The notes: generated by a model from the letters alone, not told the origin. DNA of 41,556 nt from Ruminiclostridium sp. (GCA_017935365.1 JAGBHT010000022.1:1-41556), one strand, 5' to 3'; shown: positions 1 to 10,478, counted from the first letter of the stretch. A program made the numbers and translations.

Positions 1-198
1 GCAGGAATCATTGCAGAAAACGATGTTACTGACGGATATACCGAATTATTGGCGCGGGCAGCTGCGCGAGCTAAAATCGAGCTTAGCATGGAGGCTGTGG
101 GACAGTACTATTTTGAAACCGGCTATATGGGCAAACGCAGCTTTGCCGATCTGGAATCAACAGTAGAACGTGCAAAAGCATTAAGAGAGGACCTGTAA
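1..198 (+). CDS. 3' end of an unidentified gene (C-terminal 65 residues)
   Basis: An open frame runs from the first base to a TAA at 196-198 and encodes 65 residues ending KALREDL. It is rich in Ala, Glu and Arg and looks helical. Its stop is one base before the ATG of the brxP-like gene, so it is almost certainly the preceding gene of the same operon and possibly part of the defence system. I do not recognise a family from this tail. The start and most of the protein lie outside the window. Confidence 0.75.
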   Translation, partial: AGIIAENDVTDGYTELLARAAARAKIELSMEAVGQYYFETGYMGKRSFADLESTVERAKALREDL

Positions 199-199
199 T

Positions 200-2536
200 A
201 TGTATTCATATACCTTTGATGTGGAGACTGGGGGCATCTTGCTCAATTCCACTCCCACTAATTTTTCAAAAGAACCCAGACCGGTATACGCAGCAGAAAT
301 GGATATACTCGGTTTTGAACAATATTGGGAATACGATAAGCAAAACGATATCCCTTATATGTGGGCAGAATCCACAGCCTATTGGTATAGAGGAGTAAAG
401 ATTGCTACAATAACAGGCGGAGATCTTTATACCGCACCGACACTGCAACCGGCTACCGACGAAGATGGCAAAATCATCTTCAGAAAAGAAAATGGCACCG
501 TGTTACAGCCTATTGATATTTCTTCTATGTGCGCTAAAAACAAAGATCTTATGACCGTTATTGAAGACAGCACGGTCAAGCGCATTGTAAAGGAATATGA
601 AAAATTCAAAAAGAAACTGGATATTTTCCATGTTGCCTTTTCGGGTGGAAAGGATAGCGCAGTTCTTTTGGACTTGGTTAAGAAAGCTCTCCCTAAAGGC
701 AGTTTTGTCGTCATCTTCGGTGACACAGGAATGGAATTTCCAGATACTTATGACGCTGTTGAAATCACGCGTCAGCAATGTGAAATAGACGGAACGCCAT
801 TCTATACAGCGAAATCGCATTTTGACTCTCATGACAGTTGGGAAATTTTCGGCCCACCCGCAAGAGTGCTCAGATGGTGTTGCAGTGTTCATAAAAGCAC
901 ACCGCAGACCTTGAAAATGCGAGAGTTGGCTGGAAAAGATAATTATACCGGTCTTGATTTTGTTGGAGTCAGGGGTGCTGAGAGTGTTACCCGTAGTCAG
1001 TATGAGTATGAGGGCTTTGGAAAAAAGCAAAAAGGTCAATATAGCTTCAATCCGATTTTGGAATGGACATCCGCTGAGATATGGTTATATATTTTAGAAA
1101 ATGGATTGCATGTAAATTGTGCTTATAAAAAAGGTAATTCTCGTGCCGGATGCTTGTTCTGCCCTATGAGTGGTGGCGTTAGCGACTTCTTCAGAAGAAC
1201 ATCATATACCGAAGAAATTGATTCGTATATAGTTCATATAAAGAACTCATACAACTCCAAAGATGTTAAGCAAGTAAATTCCTATCTAATGAATGGTGGT
1301 TGGAATGCACGAAACAATGGAAGAGATTTGGCCGACAATCCTTTTAGATGTATAGAAAACACCTTAAACAAAAAAATTACAATCACCGTCATAAATCCCA
1401 ACACCGATTGGAAAGAATGGATCAAAACAATAGGAATCCTTTCACACGATGAGGAATCGTATAGTATCACTTTCGAGGGAAATACTTATTCATTTACTGT
1501 CGATGATAATTCAAAAGGGTATATTGTTTCAATAGATGAATCAATTTCAAAAACGAACCCCAAATTTATAAAATTATTCAGACAGGTATTCCGCAAAACA
1601 ACCTATTGCGTTGGTTGTCAAGTGTGCGAAACCAATTGCAAACACGGATCAATAAAGTTTACAGATGGAAAATTGTCAATTACTGACTGCATTCATTGTT
1701 ATCAGTGTCATGATATTGATAGTGGATGTCTATTATTTCACTCATTACGTCATCCACAAGGAGGAGGAAAATCCATGAAAAGCTTAAACTCATTTGCAGA
1801 CCACGCGCCCAAAAGAGACTGGTTAGTATCCTTTTTTGAACTTAAAGAAGACTTTTTTACTGAGCATACACTTGGCCCGATGATGTATGATATGTTCAGA
1901 CGTTTTCTCAAAGATGCTGGGCTTAATGAGAAAAATCATTTCACAAAGTTTGCCGAAATGATTTCCAATATGGGATGGGAGACCGAAGCAGCTCTTGGGT
2001 TGATTATGACAAACCTTGCTTATGAGAATCCTCAAATTGCTTGGTACATCAACAACATGGATATCGGTTATTTCTATGAGAGAAGTCAAATTGAAGAATT
2101 ATTGATTTCCGCAGAAGTCAAGCCCAAAGATGCTAAGTCAATCGCAAAAGCTTATAAGCGAATCATGGATACTCCGTTTGGCACCAATCTGAATTTTGGC
2201 TATGTAACGGATGAAGATGATATGGTTAGATCAAAATGGTCGATAACCGATAACAGAGTGTTATTGTATGCTCTTTATAAATTTGTCGAGGTTTGTAATC
2301 TGGACAAAGAATTCCATCTTTCTTATCTCTTTGATGAATCTATTGAGCGAGATGGTGTCAGCCCCGTGCGTATGTTCGGCATATACGACGAGGAAGAATT
2401 GAAGTCCAAATTGCTTGGTTTGTCTTCTGCTTATCCCGAATTTATTAACGCTACCTTTACAAACGATTTGAAGACCATAACATTATGTGATAAAACATCC
2501 GATGATGTATTAGAGCTTTTCAAGGAGGACATGTAA
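200..2536 (+). CDS. brxP: PAPS reductase / 4Fe-4S ferredoxin / DUF4007 fusion, BrxP-like (BREX type 4)
   Basis: This 778-aa protein has three visible parts. Residues about 1-450 form an adenine-nucleotide-alpha-hydrolase (PAPS reductase/DndC-type) domain with the PP-loop SGGKDS at 148-153, a later WCC motif near 226 and CLFCPMSGG near 320. Next is a ferredoxin-like segment with CxxCxxCxxxC at Cys470, 473, 476 and 480 and a second set at Cys497, 500, 503 and 510, consistent with two 4Fe-4S clusters. From about residue 535 the chain resembles DUF4007, with an SPVRMFGIYDEEEL motif near the end. PAPS-reductase proteins mark BREX type 4, and DndC/SspD relatives act in DNA phosphorothioation. The fusion suggests ATP activation plus electron supply plus a DNA-targeting domain, which is inference. 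ATG at 200 follows the previous stop by one base, and brxC starts one base after its stop. Confidence 0.85.
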   Translation: MYSYTFDVETGGILLNSTPTNFSKEPRPVYAAEMDILGFEQYWEYDKQNDIPYMWAESTAYWYRGVKIATITGGDLYTAPTLQPATDEDGKIIFRKENGTVLQPIDISSMCAKNKDLMTVIEDSTVKRIVKEYEKFKKKLDIFHVAFSGGKDSAVLLDLVKKALPKGSFVVIFGDTGMEFPDTYDAVEITRQQCEIDGTPFYTAKSHFDSHDSWEIFGPPARVLRWCCSVHKSTPQTLKMRELAGKDNYTGLDFVGVRGAESVTRSQYEYEGFGKKQKGQYSFNPILEWTSAEIWLYILENGLHVNCAYKKGNSRAGCLFCPMSGGVSDFFRRTSYTEEIDSYIVHIKNSYNSKDVKQVNSYLMNGGWNARNNGRDLADNPFRCIENTLNKKITITVINPNTDWKEWIKTIGILSHDEESYSITFEGNTYSFTVDDNSKGYIVSIDESISKTNPKFIKLFRQVFRKTTYCVGCQVCETNCKHGSIKFTDGKLSITDCIHCYQCHDIDSGCLLFHSLRHPQGGGKSMKSLNSFADHAPKRDWLVSFFELKEDFFTEHTLGPMMYDMFRRFLKDAGLNEKNHFTKFAEMISNMGWETEAALGLIMTNLAYENPQIAWYINNMDIGYFYERSQIEELLISAEVKPKDAKSIAKAYKRIMDTPFGTNLNFGYVTDEDDMVRSKWSITDNRVLLYALYKFVEVCNLDKEFHLSYLFDESIERDGVSPVRMFGIYDEEELKSKLLGLSSAYPEFINATFTNDLKTITLCDKTSDDVLELFKEDM

Positions 2537-2537
2537 T

Positions 2538-5500
2538 ATGCCAAACAAGTATTGCGACTACTTTGATATAAACGAAAGGTATTTTCCTTGCGTTGATGAA
2601 TCTGCAATCAACAGCGGCGCAGATTGGAAAGACACATATCCTCACGAAACTTTTATTGAGTTGCTGAAGTGCATGGAAAGAATGCTTGGTGGAAATACCA
2701 ACCGTTCTGTATGGATCCATGGCGCATATGGTACAGGTAAATCCAAATGCGCGCTTGCTGTCAGAAGAATTCTTGAATTGTCCGAGGCAGATGTTCGTGC
2801 TTACTGGGATACTTACGAGCCGTTGAAAAAGAATCCCGCTTTGCTCGAAAAGCTGATAGGACATAAAGAAAGAGGCATTGTAACAGCATATCGTTACGCA
2901 TCGGGTAATATCAGCACCCCAGAGCAGCTGTTCCTTGCCGTGCAGGAGAGCATTAAAAAAGCGCTCGAAGAACAAAACGTACCTTACAAGGGCGAGAATA
3001 CGCTGAAGCAAGGGGTTATCGAATGGTTACAAGATCCTGTTCACAGTGCATTCATTAACAGTCTTCTCAAGAAACCTGAGTGGGAGTCTGCTTTTTCCCA
3101 GTCAACAGCAGAAGAAATTGTTAATTCGCTCCAAAAGAGCAGCGATGTTTCTAAATTGATGGCCAACTTGTTCAAGCTGGCAGCAAAAGAAGGTATCACC
3201 GCGCTTTCACTTACAGCAGATAACCTCAGGGATTGGATTCTGGATATCATTCAAAAGAACGATACTAAAATTGTTTTGATATGGGATGAGTTCTCGGATT
3301 TCTTCCGACAGAACAAAAATTCGCTGAGCGAGTTTCAAAAGCTGATTTCCATCTGTCAGGAAAAGCCGTTCTATTTCGTTATCGTAACGCACCCCATTAC
3401 GTCATTGAGCAGTAGCGATGATTCGTGGAAAATCGTTCAGCAGCGCTTTGATAAGGTCGAAATAACCCTTCCTCCCAACATCGCATTTGAGCTTATCGGA
3501 CATGCATTCAAACCGAAGTCGGCCGCATTGGCCAGTTGGAATGAAATGACGGATGAGTTGAACAGCTATATTTCTTACTCTCGCAAGAATGTAATGAAGG
3601 CAGCTAATGTAACAAATGAAATGACAATGAAGCGGATGCTGCCTATTCATCCAATGGCTGCACTTGTGTTGAAGAATATTGCAACGGCATATCAGGCAAA
3701 CCAGCGTAGTATGTTCGATTTCATTAAAACGCCCAAAGACCTTGATACGAAGGCATTTCAGTGGTTTATTCAGAACTACGGACCTGAAGACGACCGCCCT
3801 TACTTAGCTGTTGATATGCTATGGAACTTCTTCTATGAAAATGGTAGGGACTATTTATCTTCAGATATTAGACTTGTTTTAGATACATTCCCTCAGCAGA
3901 CAAGCTTGATGGAAAAAGAAAAAATAGTGCTTAAAACGGTCTTGATTATGCAGGCGATAGATCAACGACTTGGGGGTTCGGTTGATATCCTTAAACCCAC
4001 TGACCAAAGTCTTGGATATGCGTTTGAAGGCGAGCAATATACAGGCCTTGAAAGCGGATATAAAGGTATTATAAAGTCTTTGGTAGATAAGGGTATTCTT
4101 ATCGCTACACCTATCGCTGATGGTAAAAAGGTCTACAATGCAGCTGTTCTTGCCGGAGATGGTGCGAAAATTGAAGGCTATAAAAAAGATATCAGAGATA
4201 AGTTTACAACTCGCAAATTGGTTGATGAAGGACCTTCTATTGGCGGCGCATTGGCTTTAACTCCTGCATTAAAACTCAGATATGCACTTTCCATTGATCC
4301 CGGATATTTGCCAGTTGTAACAATGGCCGACTTTACTAAGGCAATGGATAGCTTGAAACATAAAGAGGCTGGCTGGCATTTCCATGCTGTTTTGGCGGTT
4401 GCAAAAACGGAGGATGAAGCACAAAGTTTCCGTAACCTTATTAAAAAGACTATTGCAGATGAAGCTTACAAGAACATCGTAGTAATCGACGCTCTTTCCA
4501 CACCGCTGGGCTTGGAGGAGTTCGAGCATTATGTTGAGTTCAGCGCTATGTCCCTTTATTATCAGGGCAATAACAATCAGCAATCCAAGGAAAACAATAA
4601 AAAAGCCAGGGATGTGTTGGAACGTGATTGGAAAGACCGTATCCATGATGGTCAATTCATCGTATATACATACGCTGAACAAAACGGTGAAAAGGCAGTA
4701 GGTGCTAATGCAGTACATACCATTTTGCAGACTATCGTTTTGACGCGTTTCCGTCATGTATTTGATTTCACAAAGAATTTAACTGAAACACAGTTGAAAC
4801 TGACGCAAGCGAAGCAAGTGGCTCGTTACGGCATCGATAATGCAGATGTCAAGGGACTTATTGCTGGTTGTGAAAAATCCGTTCTTGCAAAGGTGTGGAG
4901 TCGCGCAGATTACTGGACTGCACCGGAGCTTTCGGACGAGCATATCGTAATTATCAAAAAGGACATCGATAAAATAATTGATGTTGCATTCAAGGATACC
5001 GGTAAGATTGCTATTGGCGACATCTACGATTATCTTGAAGGCACATATGGTTTCTCTCCTTGTAATATGTCTGCATTCGTGTTTGGCTTTTTGCTGAAAG
5101 AATACAGTAAAGATCCTTACCGTAGCATGAACGCGGAAGGACACAGAGATTCCATGACCCCCGAGAAGTTGTCTGAAATGATTGGCAACTATATTGGCAA
5201 GCCCAATGCTAAACCTACATATATCGTAAGTCTGACTGACGAAGAAAAGGCATTTTATGAATTGACTGAGCATGCTTGGGACATAACTCCGAATCTGTGT
5301 ACATCTCCTAATCATGCAGGCTCTTTGATCCTTTCTAAAATGCGAGAGTTTGCGTATCCCGTATGGTGCTTGGAAGATGTAGACACCAACGGTGTGTACG
5401 ATTTGGTAAAGATGTATATGGAGCTTGTACAGAACACTGGTGACAAGCAACATGACATTGCCAATAATATCGGAAAAATTGCGATGCAGCGTCCTTCGTC

Positions 5501-6686
5501 GTCGGATAATTTGAAGGCTTTACTCACCGCAGACAACTGTATCAAGGGAATGAAGATTTTCTTGGAACGCTTTGAGAACGGCAAGCTCTTGAATATTGCA
5601 AAAGAAATTGGAGCTGCTGATTCTGTTCTTGGCGATATTAAAAAATTGTTTAGTGTTCAATATTCAGCACTTTGGATTGGAACTACCGGTGAGGACGAAA
5701 TTCGCAAATTGACGGTAGAGTACTCTGTCGTTAAAACAACGAATCTGTTGCTTAATGTATCGGCTCATTCCAAGGATGGAGCCTTTAAGCAATGGCGTGA
5801 ATCGTTGAAATTTATTGGGGTTTCCTGCGAAGCTGCAAGAACAAAACGTCCGACGCTGGATAAGTTCTTCTCATACCTGCTGAAAATTGTCAATCTTGAG
5901 GATATGCTTCCCGAAAATATGCGCTCGTTCCTCGATGAGATGACAAATCATAGCACGGAAATCAGAGAGGTGCTCGTAAATACACTTGACCTGTTTGTAG
6001 AGTTGTACGCGCCGTATCTTGAAGGATTTTCTCGCAAAGAGTGTGAAGATATTAAAAATTCTATTACAGTCGATATGTTTGTGCTTTCTTCAACGCAAAG
6101 TAATGCTACTGTTAAGAAAGCCGCAGATGACTATAAGAAAAATCAGATCAAATCCAAACTGGCAAAGATTTGGAGTGACAATACCGGCGGAACGAAAAAC
6201 CCGAGAGCTTGGTCTGAGAAATATCAAACACCTATCCTTTGCTTAATTCCCGACGATATTTACAGTGATGCAAAAAAAGCATTCGCTACGCTTAATAGCA
6301 ACAATGCAGGCGAATCTGAAATTAAAACAGCATTGGAATTTATTGAAGGAGCCACATTCTTTAGCGAGATAAACAACGAAGATTTCCGCAATCGTAAGTT
6401 TATGGACAAGATTGTAGGCGATTACGCTCATCTGCTGACTGATATCAACAAGATCCGAGACGCATTGGATTCTCTCGGCATTGATGTCTACGAGTGGTCT
6501 GATAATCCTGCTGTAAAGAACAAAATCAAGAACATGGCCGCGGTTGAATATAATGCAGGCGGCAGTGACAAAGCCATAAAGACAATCGATGGAATGGATA
6601 GTGAGCAACTTAGAAACTGGTTGAAGCAGCTTGCTAAAAAAGACATTGATTTGGGCGTAAAGATTATTATAAACGGAGGAGAATAA
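2538..6686 (+). CDS. brxC: Large P-loop ATPase of BREX, BrxC/PglY-like
   Basis: This 1382-aa protein has a Walker A motif GAYGTGKS at residues 62-69 and a Walker B strand IVLIWDEF with Asp250-Glu251. The rest is long, helical and without other motifs I can name. Very large ATPases of about 1200-1400 aa encoded just before pglZ are the BrxC/PglY component of BREX systems, which are needed for phage exclusion and thought to act with PglZ on DNA. ATG at 2538 has an AAGGAGG site at 2521-2527, inside the end of brxP, so translation is probably coupled. The gene is intact. The family call rests on size, the N-terminal ATPase motifs and its neighbours. The type 4 name in some schemes may differ. Confidence 0.82.
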   Translation: MPNKYCDYFDINERYFPCVDESAINSGADWKDTYPHETFIELLKCMERMLGGNTNRSVWIHGAYGTGKSKCALAVRRILELSEADVRAYWDTYEPLKKNPALLEKLIGHKERGIVTAYRYASGNISTPEQLFLAVQESIKKALEEQNVPYKGENTLKQGVIEWLQDPVHSAFINSLLKKPEWESAFSQSTAEEIVNSLQKSSDVSKLMANLFKLAAKEGITALSLTADNLRDWILDIIQKNDTKIVLIWDEFSDFFRQNKNSLSEFQKLISICQEKPFYFVIVTHPITSLSSSDDSWKIVQQRFDKVEITLPPNIAFELIGHAFKPKSAALASWNEMTDELNSYISYSRKNVMKAANVTNEMTMKRMLPIHPMAALVLKNIATAYQANQRSMFDFIKTPKDLDTKAFQWFIQNYGPEDDRPYLAVDMLWNFFYENGRDYLSSDIRLVLDTFPQQTSLMEKEKIVLKTVLIMQAIDQRLGGSVDILKPTDQSLGYAFEGEQYTGLESGYKGIIKSLVDKGILIATPIADGKKVYNAAVLAGDGAKIEGYKKDIRDKFTTRKLVDEGPSIGGALALTPALKLRYALSIDPGYLPVVTMADFTKAMDSLKHKEAGWHFHAVLAVAKTEDEAQSFRNLIKKTIADEAYKNIVVIDALSTPLGLEEFEHYVEFSAMSLYYQGNNNQQSKENNKKARDVLERDWKDRIHDGQFIVYTYAEQNGEKAVGANAVHTILQTIVLTRFRHVFDFTKNLTETQLKLTQAKQVARYGIDNADVKGLIAGCEKSVLAKVWSRADYWTAPELSDEHIVIIKKDIDKIIDVAFKDTGKIAIGDIYDYLEGTYGFSPCNMSAFVFGFLLKEYSKDPYRSMNAEGHRDSMTPEKLSEMIGNYIGKPNAKPTYIVSLTDEEKAFYELTEHAWDITPNLCTSPNHAGSLILSKMREFAYPVWCLEDVDTNGVYDLVKMYMELVQNTGDKQHDIANNIGKIAMQRPSSSDNLKALLTADNCIKGMKIFLERFENGKLLNIAKEIGAADSVLGDIKKLFSVQYSALWIGTTGEDEIRKLTVEYSVVKTTNLLLNVSAHSKDGAFKQWRESLKFIGVSCEAARTKRPTLDKFFSYLLKIVNLEDMLPENMRSFLDEMTNHSTEIREVLVNTLDLFVELYAPYLEGFSRKECEDIKNSITVDMFVLSSTQSNATVKKAADDYKKNQIKSKLAKIWSDNTGGTKNPRAWSEKYQTPILCLIPDDIYSDAKKAFATLNSNNAGESEIKTALEFIEGATFFSEINNEDFRNRKFMDKIVGDYAHLLTDINKIRDALDSLGIDVYEWSDNPAVKNKIKNMAAVEYNAGGSDKAIKTIDGMDSEQLRNWLKQLAKKDIDLGVKIIINGGE

Positions 6687-6690
6687 TCCT

Positions 6691-8964
6691 ATGTTGTGCA
6701 TTCCTATAGAAAATTATCTGAAAACTCCGCAAGGACTTCCGTTCTTCTGCTCTGTAGGAGATGATGAATACTGTTTGTTTTTAGAAAACTTAAAACAGGC
6801 AGGCCTCAAGCTCATCAGAGTGAGTGATTTTTGCTCTAAAGACGACAAGTTCCCGGATTTAGATGAAATGATTGATTATTTCAGAACTGCGGATGTTGAC
6901 TATAGGGATAACAAGTACGTTGTTGTCGGGTTGGGCGAGTCTCTCGCCCTCCGCGGCGCGGATGAAATTACAACCGAACTTAACAGGTTAAAAACAACAA
7001 CGTTGGGTAATGCGAGAGTGGTTCTATTGTTACGTGGAATAAATTCCTATGTCACTGAACTTGCCGCTAACGATAAAAAGCTGACTGGTCAAGGGCGTGT
7101 TTATATAAGCTCGCAACCATTAACCAATCTTGCTGCAACCAACGTAATACACGATGTAGGAATGGTTCCTCAGAAGGGTATAAAATGGCTATTGCGGAAT
7201 TATGAGGATGGTGCGTCAGGAAATGTTCTTTTCAACTCATCAAGAACTTTCTTCGCATCAATCATTCCCGTTTCCATTATCTCCGGAGCATATTCAGCGC
7301 TCAAATACTCCATCAAAGATTGGTCTCTTCCAGAACAATTTGGATCTGATGAATTGTGGGAAAATCTTTTGAAAGAATTGCAGAAAAAGTCCTATTCATT
7401 TAGCGCTGTTTTGGAAAGATATGGTGTTGAAGATAATTTTGAAGATGATATTTACGCTAAGTGCAGTGGTATTCAATTTAAGAATTGGCTCTATTTTATA
7501 TCTTTAAAAATCAACGCTGAGCGAATTCAAAATGCATATTTGGCGTGGGTAGCAAAAGAAACGGATAATTGGTGTGAGTTTAAGACCAATCTTTTGGTTT
7601 TCATCACGAAGTTAGCGCATACGGACAAAGCGTTCAAAAAAATGTATACTGAACGCAAAAAACTACTGAAGGAATTCCCAGATTCGGATATAGCAATTTT
7701 CATTAAAAAGAATGCCATTGAACCCTCGGAAGAGATATATCGGTTGACAGACAATACTCAAATTGAAAGAAGACAAATTCTTTCGTGGGTAGCACATCAT
7801 GAATGGAATGAGGCATATGCATATGTGTATCCTCTGCTGTCTTCGTATCTGCAAAAATTCATATTCGATTGTGGATCCCTATCAAATGAGGTAACCACGT
7901 ATTTTGAACAGTACAAAACACAAAAAGTAGCCAATCAATTGAGCGATGCCTTCTTGGCTCAAGTAGAGAATTGGGGCAAAACTTATAAATATTCCAGAAT
8001 TCAAACAAGAGATAACGCTATTAAGATTATCCCTGAACGTCAATCCGCTTTTTTATACTGGATAGATGCGATGGGTGTTGAGTATTTAGCATTAATAGTA
8101 GAGTTGGCAAAAAGAAAAGGCCTATCCGTACACATTGATATCGGACGTGCGGAGCTTCCTTCCCTCACAGAGTATAACAAAAGCTTTTTTGATAATTGGG
8201 ATGGTATAAGCAAATACAAAGAGGAAGCGCTTGATGATATTAAACACCATGATAAAGGCGGATTTTTCTTTACAAATTGCGAAGATCCTATTCACTTGGA
8301 AAGCGAAATCGCTATTATAGAAAAAGCAATTAATTTCGCCGCAACCAAACTTGCGATGAGAGAGTGCAAAAGCTTTGTAATCACAAGCGACCACGGCGCA
8401 TCCCGTTTAGCAGTGTTAAAGCGCCAAGAAGAAAAATATAGCACCGAAACAGGCGGAGAACACTCTGGAAGATGTTGTAAAGTTTTTGACGGATGCGACC
8501 TTACGAATTGCGTCGAAGAAAAAGGCTATTTTGTATTGACCGACTATGGACGTTTTAAAGGTAGTCGTGCGGCAAATGTTGAAGTGCATGGTGGTGCTTC
8601 TTTGGAAGAGGTACTTGTTCCAATCATTACTTTGAAGCTTAAAAAGCAGGATGCTGTAGATATTCGCGTTCTCAACAGCGATAACATTCAGGCAGATCGC
8701 AAAAAAGGAACAACTGTGCAAATATACATTTCTGATGTTGACAATCCGAACAATATTAGTTTCGTGATTGGAAGCACAAAATATAAAGCAGTTGTGGACG
8801 ATTCTACCCATTATACCGTCCATCTGGAAGATATCAGGCGTTCCAAAACCTGCAAAGCGGATATATATGATGGGGATAACCTCCTTGGAAACGTAGAATT
8901 CAAGATAAAAGGGAAATCAGGTAGCGTAGATTCTGGATTTGATTCCGAATTTGATGATTTTTGA
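6691..8964 (+). CDS. pglZ: PglZ, alkaline-phosphatase-superfamily BREX protein
   Basis: This 757-aa protein carries the metal-binding signatures of PglZ in its second half: WIDAMGVEYL with Asp459, TSDHGASR with Asp567-His568, and VHGGASLEEVLVPI with His633. PglZ is the common hallmark of all BREX types. It belongs to the alkaline phosphatase superfamily, and its precise substrate is unsettled. The N-terminal 450 residues have no motif I can name. A small beta-rich tail follows His633. ATG at 6691 is preceded by GGAGGAG at 6675-6681. It starts 4 bases after brxC and ends 15 bases before brxL, so it lies in the middle of the operon. Confidence 0.92.
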   Translation: MLCIPIENYLKTPQGLPFFCSVGDDEYCLFLENLKQAGLKLIRVSDFCSKDDKFPDLDEMIDYFRTADVDYRDNKYVVVGLGESLALRGADEITTELNRLKTTTLGNARVVLLLRGINSYVTELAANDKKLTGQGRVYISSQPLTNLAATNVIHDVGMVPQKGIKWLLRNYEDGASGNVLFNSSRTFFASIIPVSIISGAYSALKYSIKDWSLPEQFGSDELWENLLKELQKKSYSFSAVLERYGVEDNFEDDIYAKCSGIQFKNWLYFISLKINAERIQNAYLAWVAKETDNWCEFKTNLLVFITKLAHTDKAFKKMYTERKKLLKEFPDSDIAIFIKKNAIEPSEEIYRLTDNTQIERRQILSWVAHHEWNEAYAYVYPLLSSYLQKFIFDCGSLSNEVTTYFEQYKTQKVANQLSDAFLAQVENWGKTYKYSRIQTRDNAIKIIPERQSAFLYWIDAMGVEYLALIVELAKRKGLSVHIDIGRAELPSLTEYNKSFFDNWDGISKYKEEALDDIKHHDKGGFFFTNCEDPIHLESEIAIIEKAINFAATKLAMRECKSFVITSDHGASRLAVLKRQEEKYSTETGGEHSGRCCKVFDGCDLTNCVEEKGYFVLTDYGRFKGSRAANVEVHGGASLEEVLVPIITLKLKKQDAVDIRVLNSDNIQADRKKGTTVQIYISDVDNPNNISFVIGSTKYKAVVDDSTHYTVHLEDIRRSKTCKADIYDGDNLLGNVEFKIKGKSGSVDSGFDSEFDDF

Positions 8965-8979
8965 TAAAGAGGTATACTA

Positions 8980-10476
8980 ATGGAACTGGTTGAAAAGTTA
9001 AAAGATTGTTTTGATGAAATGCTGGTTTATAAAGACTTGAAGAAGACGAATTTCTTTTCTTCGTTAAGTTTGCCGGCATTTATGAGAGACTGGTTGTTGA
9101 AAAAATTTGAGGACGAAGATGGCAATTTTAACAAGGACGAGTTGTCACGTTTCGTGAAAAAGTTCATTCCTCGGAAAGACGATTGGAATACAATAAAAAA
9201 TAGAATTATCATTGAAAAGGAAAAAGTCAAATTTCTTGCAAAAGTGTCTATCAACATCGATATCAAAACAGGTGAGGTATCTTTTGCTTTGCCCGATTTT
9301 GGACTTGGCTTCAAAGAAACTATAATTGAACCCGATGTTTGGGAACGTTGCAAGGATGATCTCGTTAGAGGTCAGGATATTTGGGGAATGGTTGAACTTG
9401 GATATCGTGCTCCGGATGACTTTGATTTTGAATTCGAATACGAAAAGAAGTCGAGCAAATCAAGAGACGGCAAACAAGGAAAAATTAAGCTTGTTTCCTT
9501 TAAGAACTTTTGTCCCTATAATATCGACTTGGATGAGTATAAGGAAGCACGAAAAGAGTTTGAAACATCAGAATGGCTCGATGTTGTACTTGGAGCAGTA
9601 GACTATAACGCCAATGGATACAAATCGGAAGAGGAAAAACTCACAATGCTTACCCGTCTCCTCCCGTTTGTAGAGAAAAGGTTAAATCTTATCGAATTGG
9701 CTCCCAAGGGTACAGGCAAATCTTATCTGTTCGGCAACATCAGTCGCTTTGGATGGCTCTCCAGCGGTGGTGTTATGAGTCGTGCAAAACTATTTTACGA
9801 TCAAAGCAAAAGACGAGAGGGGCTTATTACCGGCAGTGATTTCGTAACATTGGATGAAGTACAAACTATTTCCTTTACAGATACCGATGAAATGCGTGCT
9901 GCCTTGAAAGGCTATTTGGAACAAGGTAATTTTACTGTTGGCGATTACAAAGGTGTTGCTGATGCAGGTATGGTTCTTTGCGGAAATATTCGCAAAGAAA
10001 TAATGGATGCAGACGGATATAGCAATATGTTTGTTGAGTTGCCTGTGGTTTTTCATGAATCAGCCCTTATCGAGCGCTTCCATGGCTTTATAAAAGGTTG
10101 GAATATTCCACGAATGAATGACGATCTTAAGGTTAATGGTTGGGCGCTGAATTCGGAGTATTTTTGCTCCATTATGCATGAACTTAGAAGCGACATGTCT
10201 TATCGTGCCATTGTAGACGAATTGGTTATTGTTCCCGATGGCGCTGATACAAGAGATACCGAAGCAGTCAAGAGAATCGCAACTGCATATTTGAAGCTGT
10301 TGTTCCCTCATGTTCAGAGTGCAAAGGATATTAAGACTCGCGATTTTAGAAGATATTGCCTAACAAGAGCAATCAAAATGCGTGATACGATTAAATATCA
10401 GTTAGGTTTGTTAGATAGCGAATATGCCGGCAAAGATCTCCCTATTTTTGATGTAAGAGAGGTAGCCGAAGAATAA
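8980..10476 (+). CDS. brxL: BrxL, Lon-related AAA+ ATPase (short form)
   Basis: This 498-aa protein has a Walker A motif APKGTGKS at residues 241-248 and a likely Walker B strand FVTLDEVQ about 50 residues later. The layout, with an N-terminal region of about 200 residues and then an AAA+ core, fits the Lon-related BrxL family. I see no C-terminal Lon protease domain, and the chain is shorter than the roughly 680-aa BrxL of type 1 BREX. It resembles the short BrxL form known in other BREX types. In studied systems BrxL is a DNA-binding AAA+ machine needed for defence. Its stop (10474-10476) is two bases before the next gene. Confidence 0.85.
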   Translation: MELVEKLKDCFDEMLVYKDLKKTNFFSSLSLPAFMRDWLLKKFEDEDGNFNKDELSRFVKKFIPRKDDWNTIKNRIIIEKEKVKFLAKVSINIDIKTGEVSFALPDFGLGFKETIIEPDVWERCKDDLVRGQDIWGMVELGYRAPDDFDFEFEYEKKSSKSRDGKQGKIKLVSFKNFCPYNIDLDEYKEARKEFETSEWLDVVLGAVDYNANGYKSEEEKLTMLTRLLPFVEKRLNLIELAPKGTGKSYLFGNISRFGWLSSGGVMSRAKLFYDQSKRREGLITGSDFVTLDEVQTISFTDTDEMRAALKGYLEQGNFTVGDYKGVADAGMVLCGNIRKEIMDADGYSNMFVELPVVFHESALIERFHGFIKGWNIPRMNDDLKVNGWALNSEYFCSIMHELRSDMSYRAIVDELVIVPDGADTRDTEAVKRIATAYLKLLFPHVQSAKDIKTRDFRRYCLTRAIKMRDTIKYQLGLLDSEYAGKDLPIFDVREVAEE

Positions 10477-10478
10477 TC

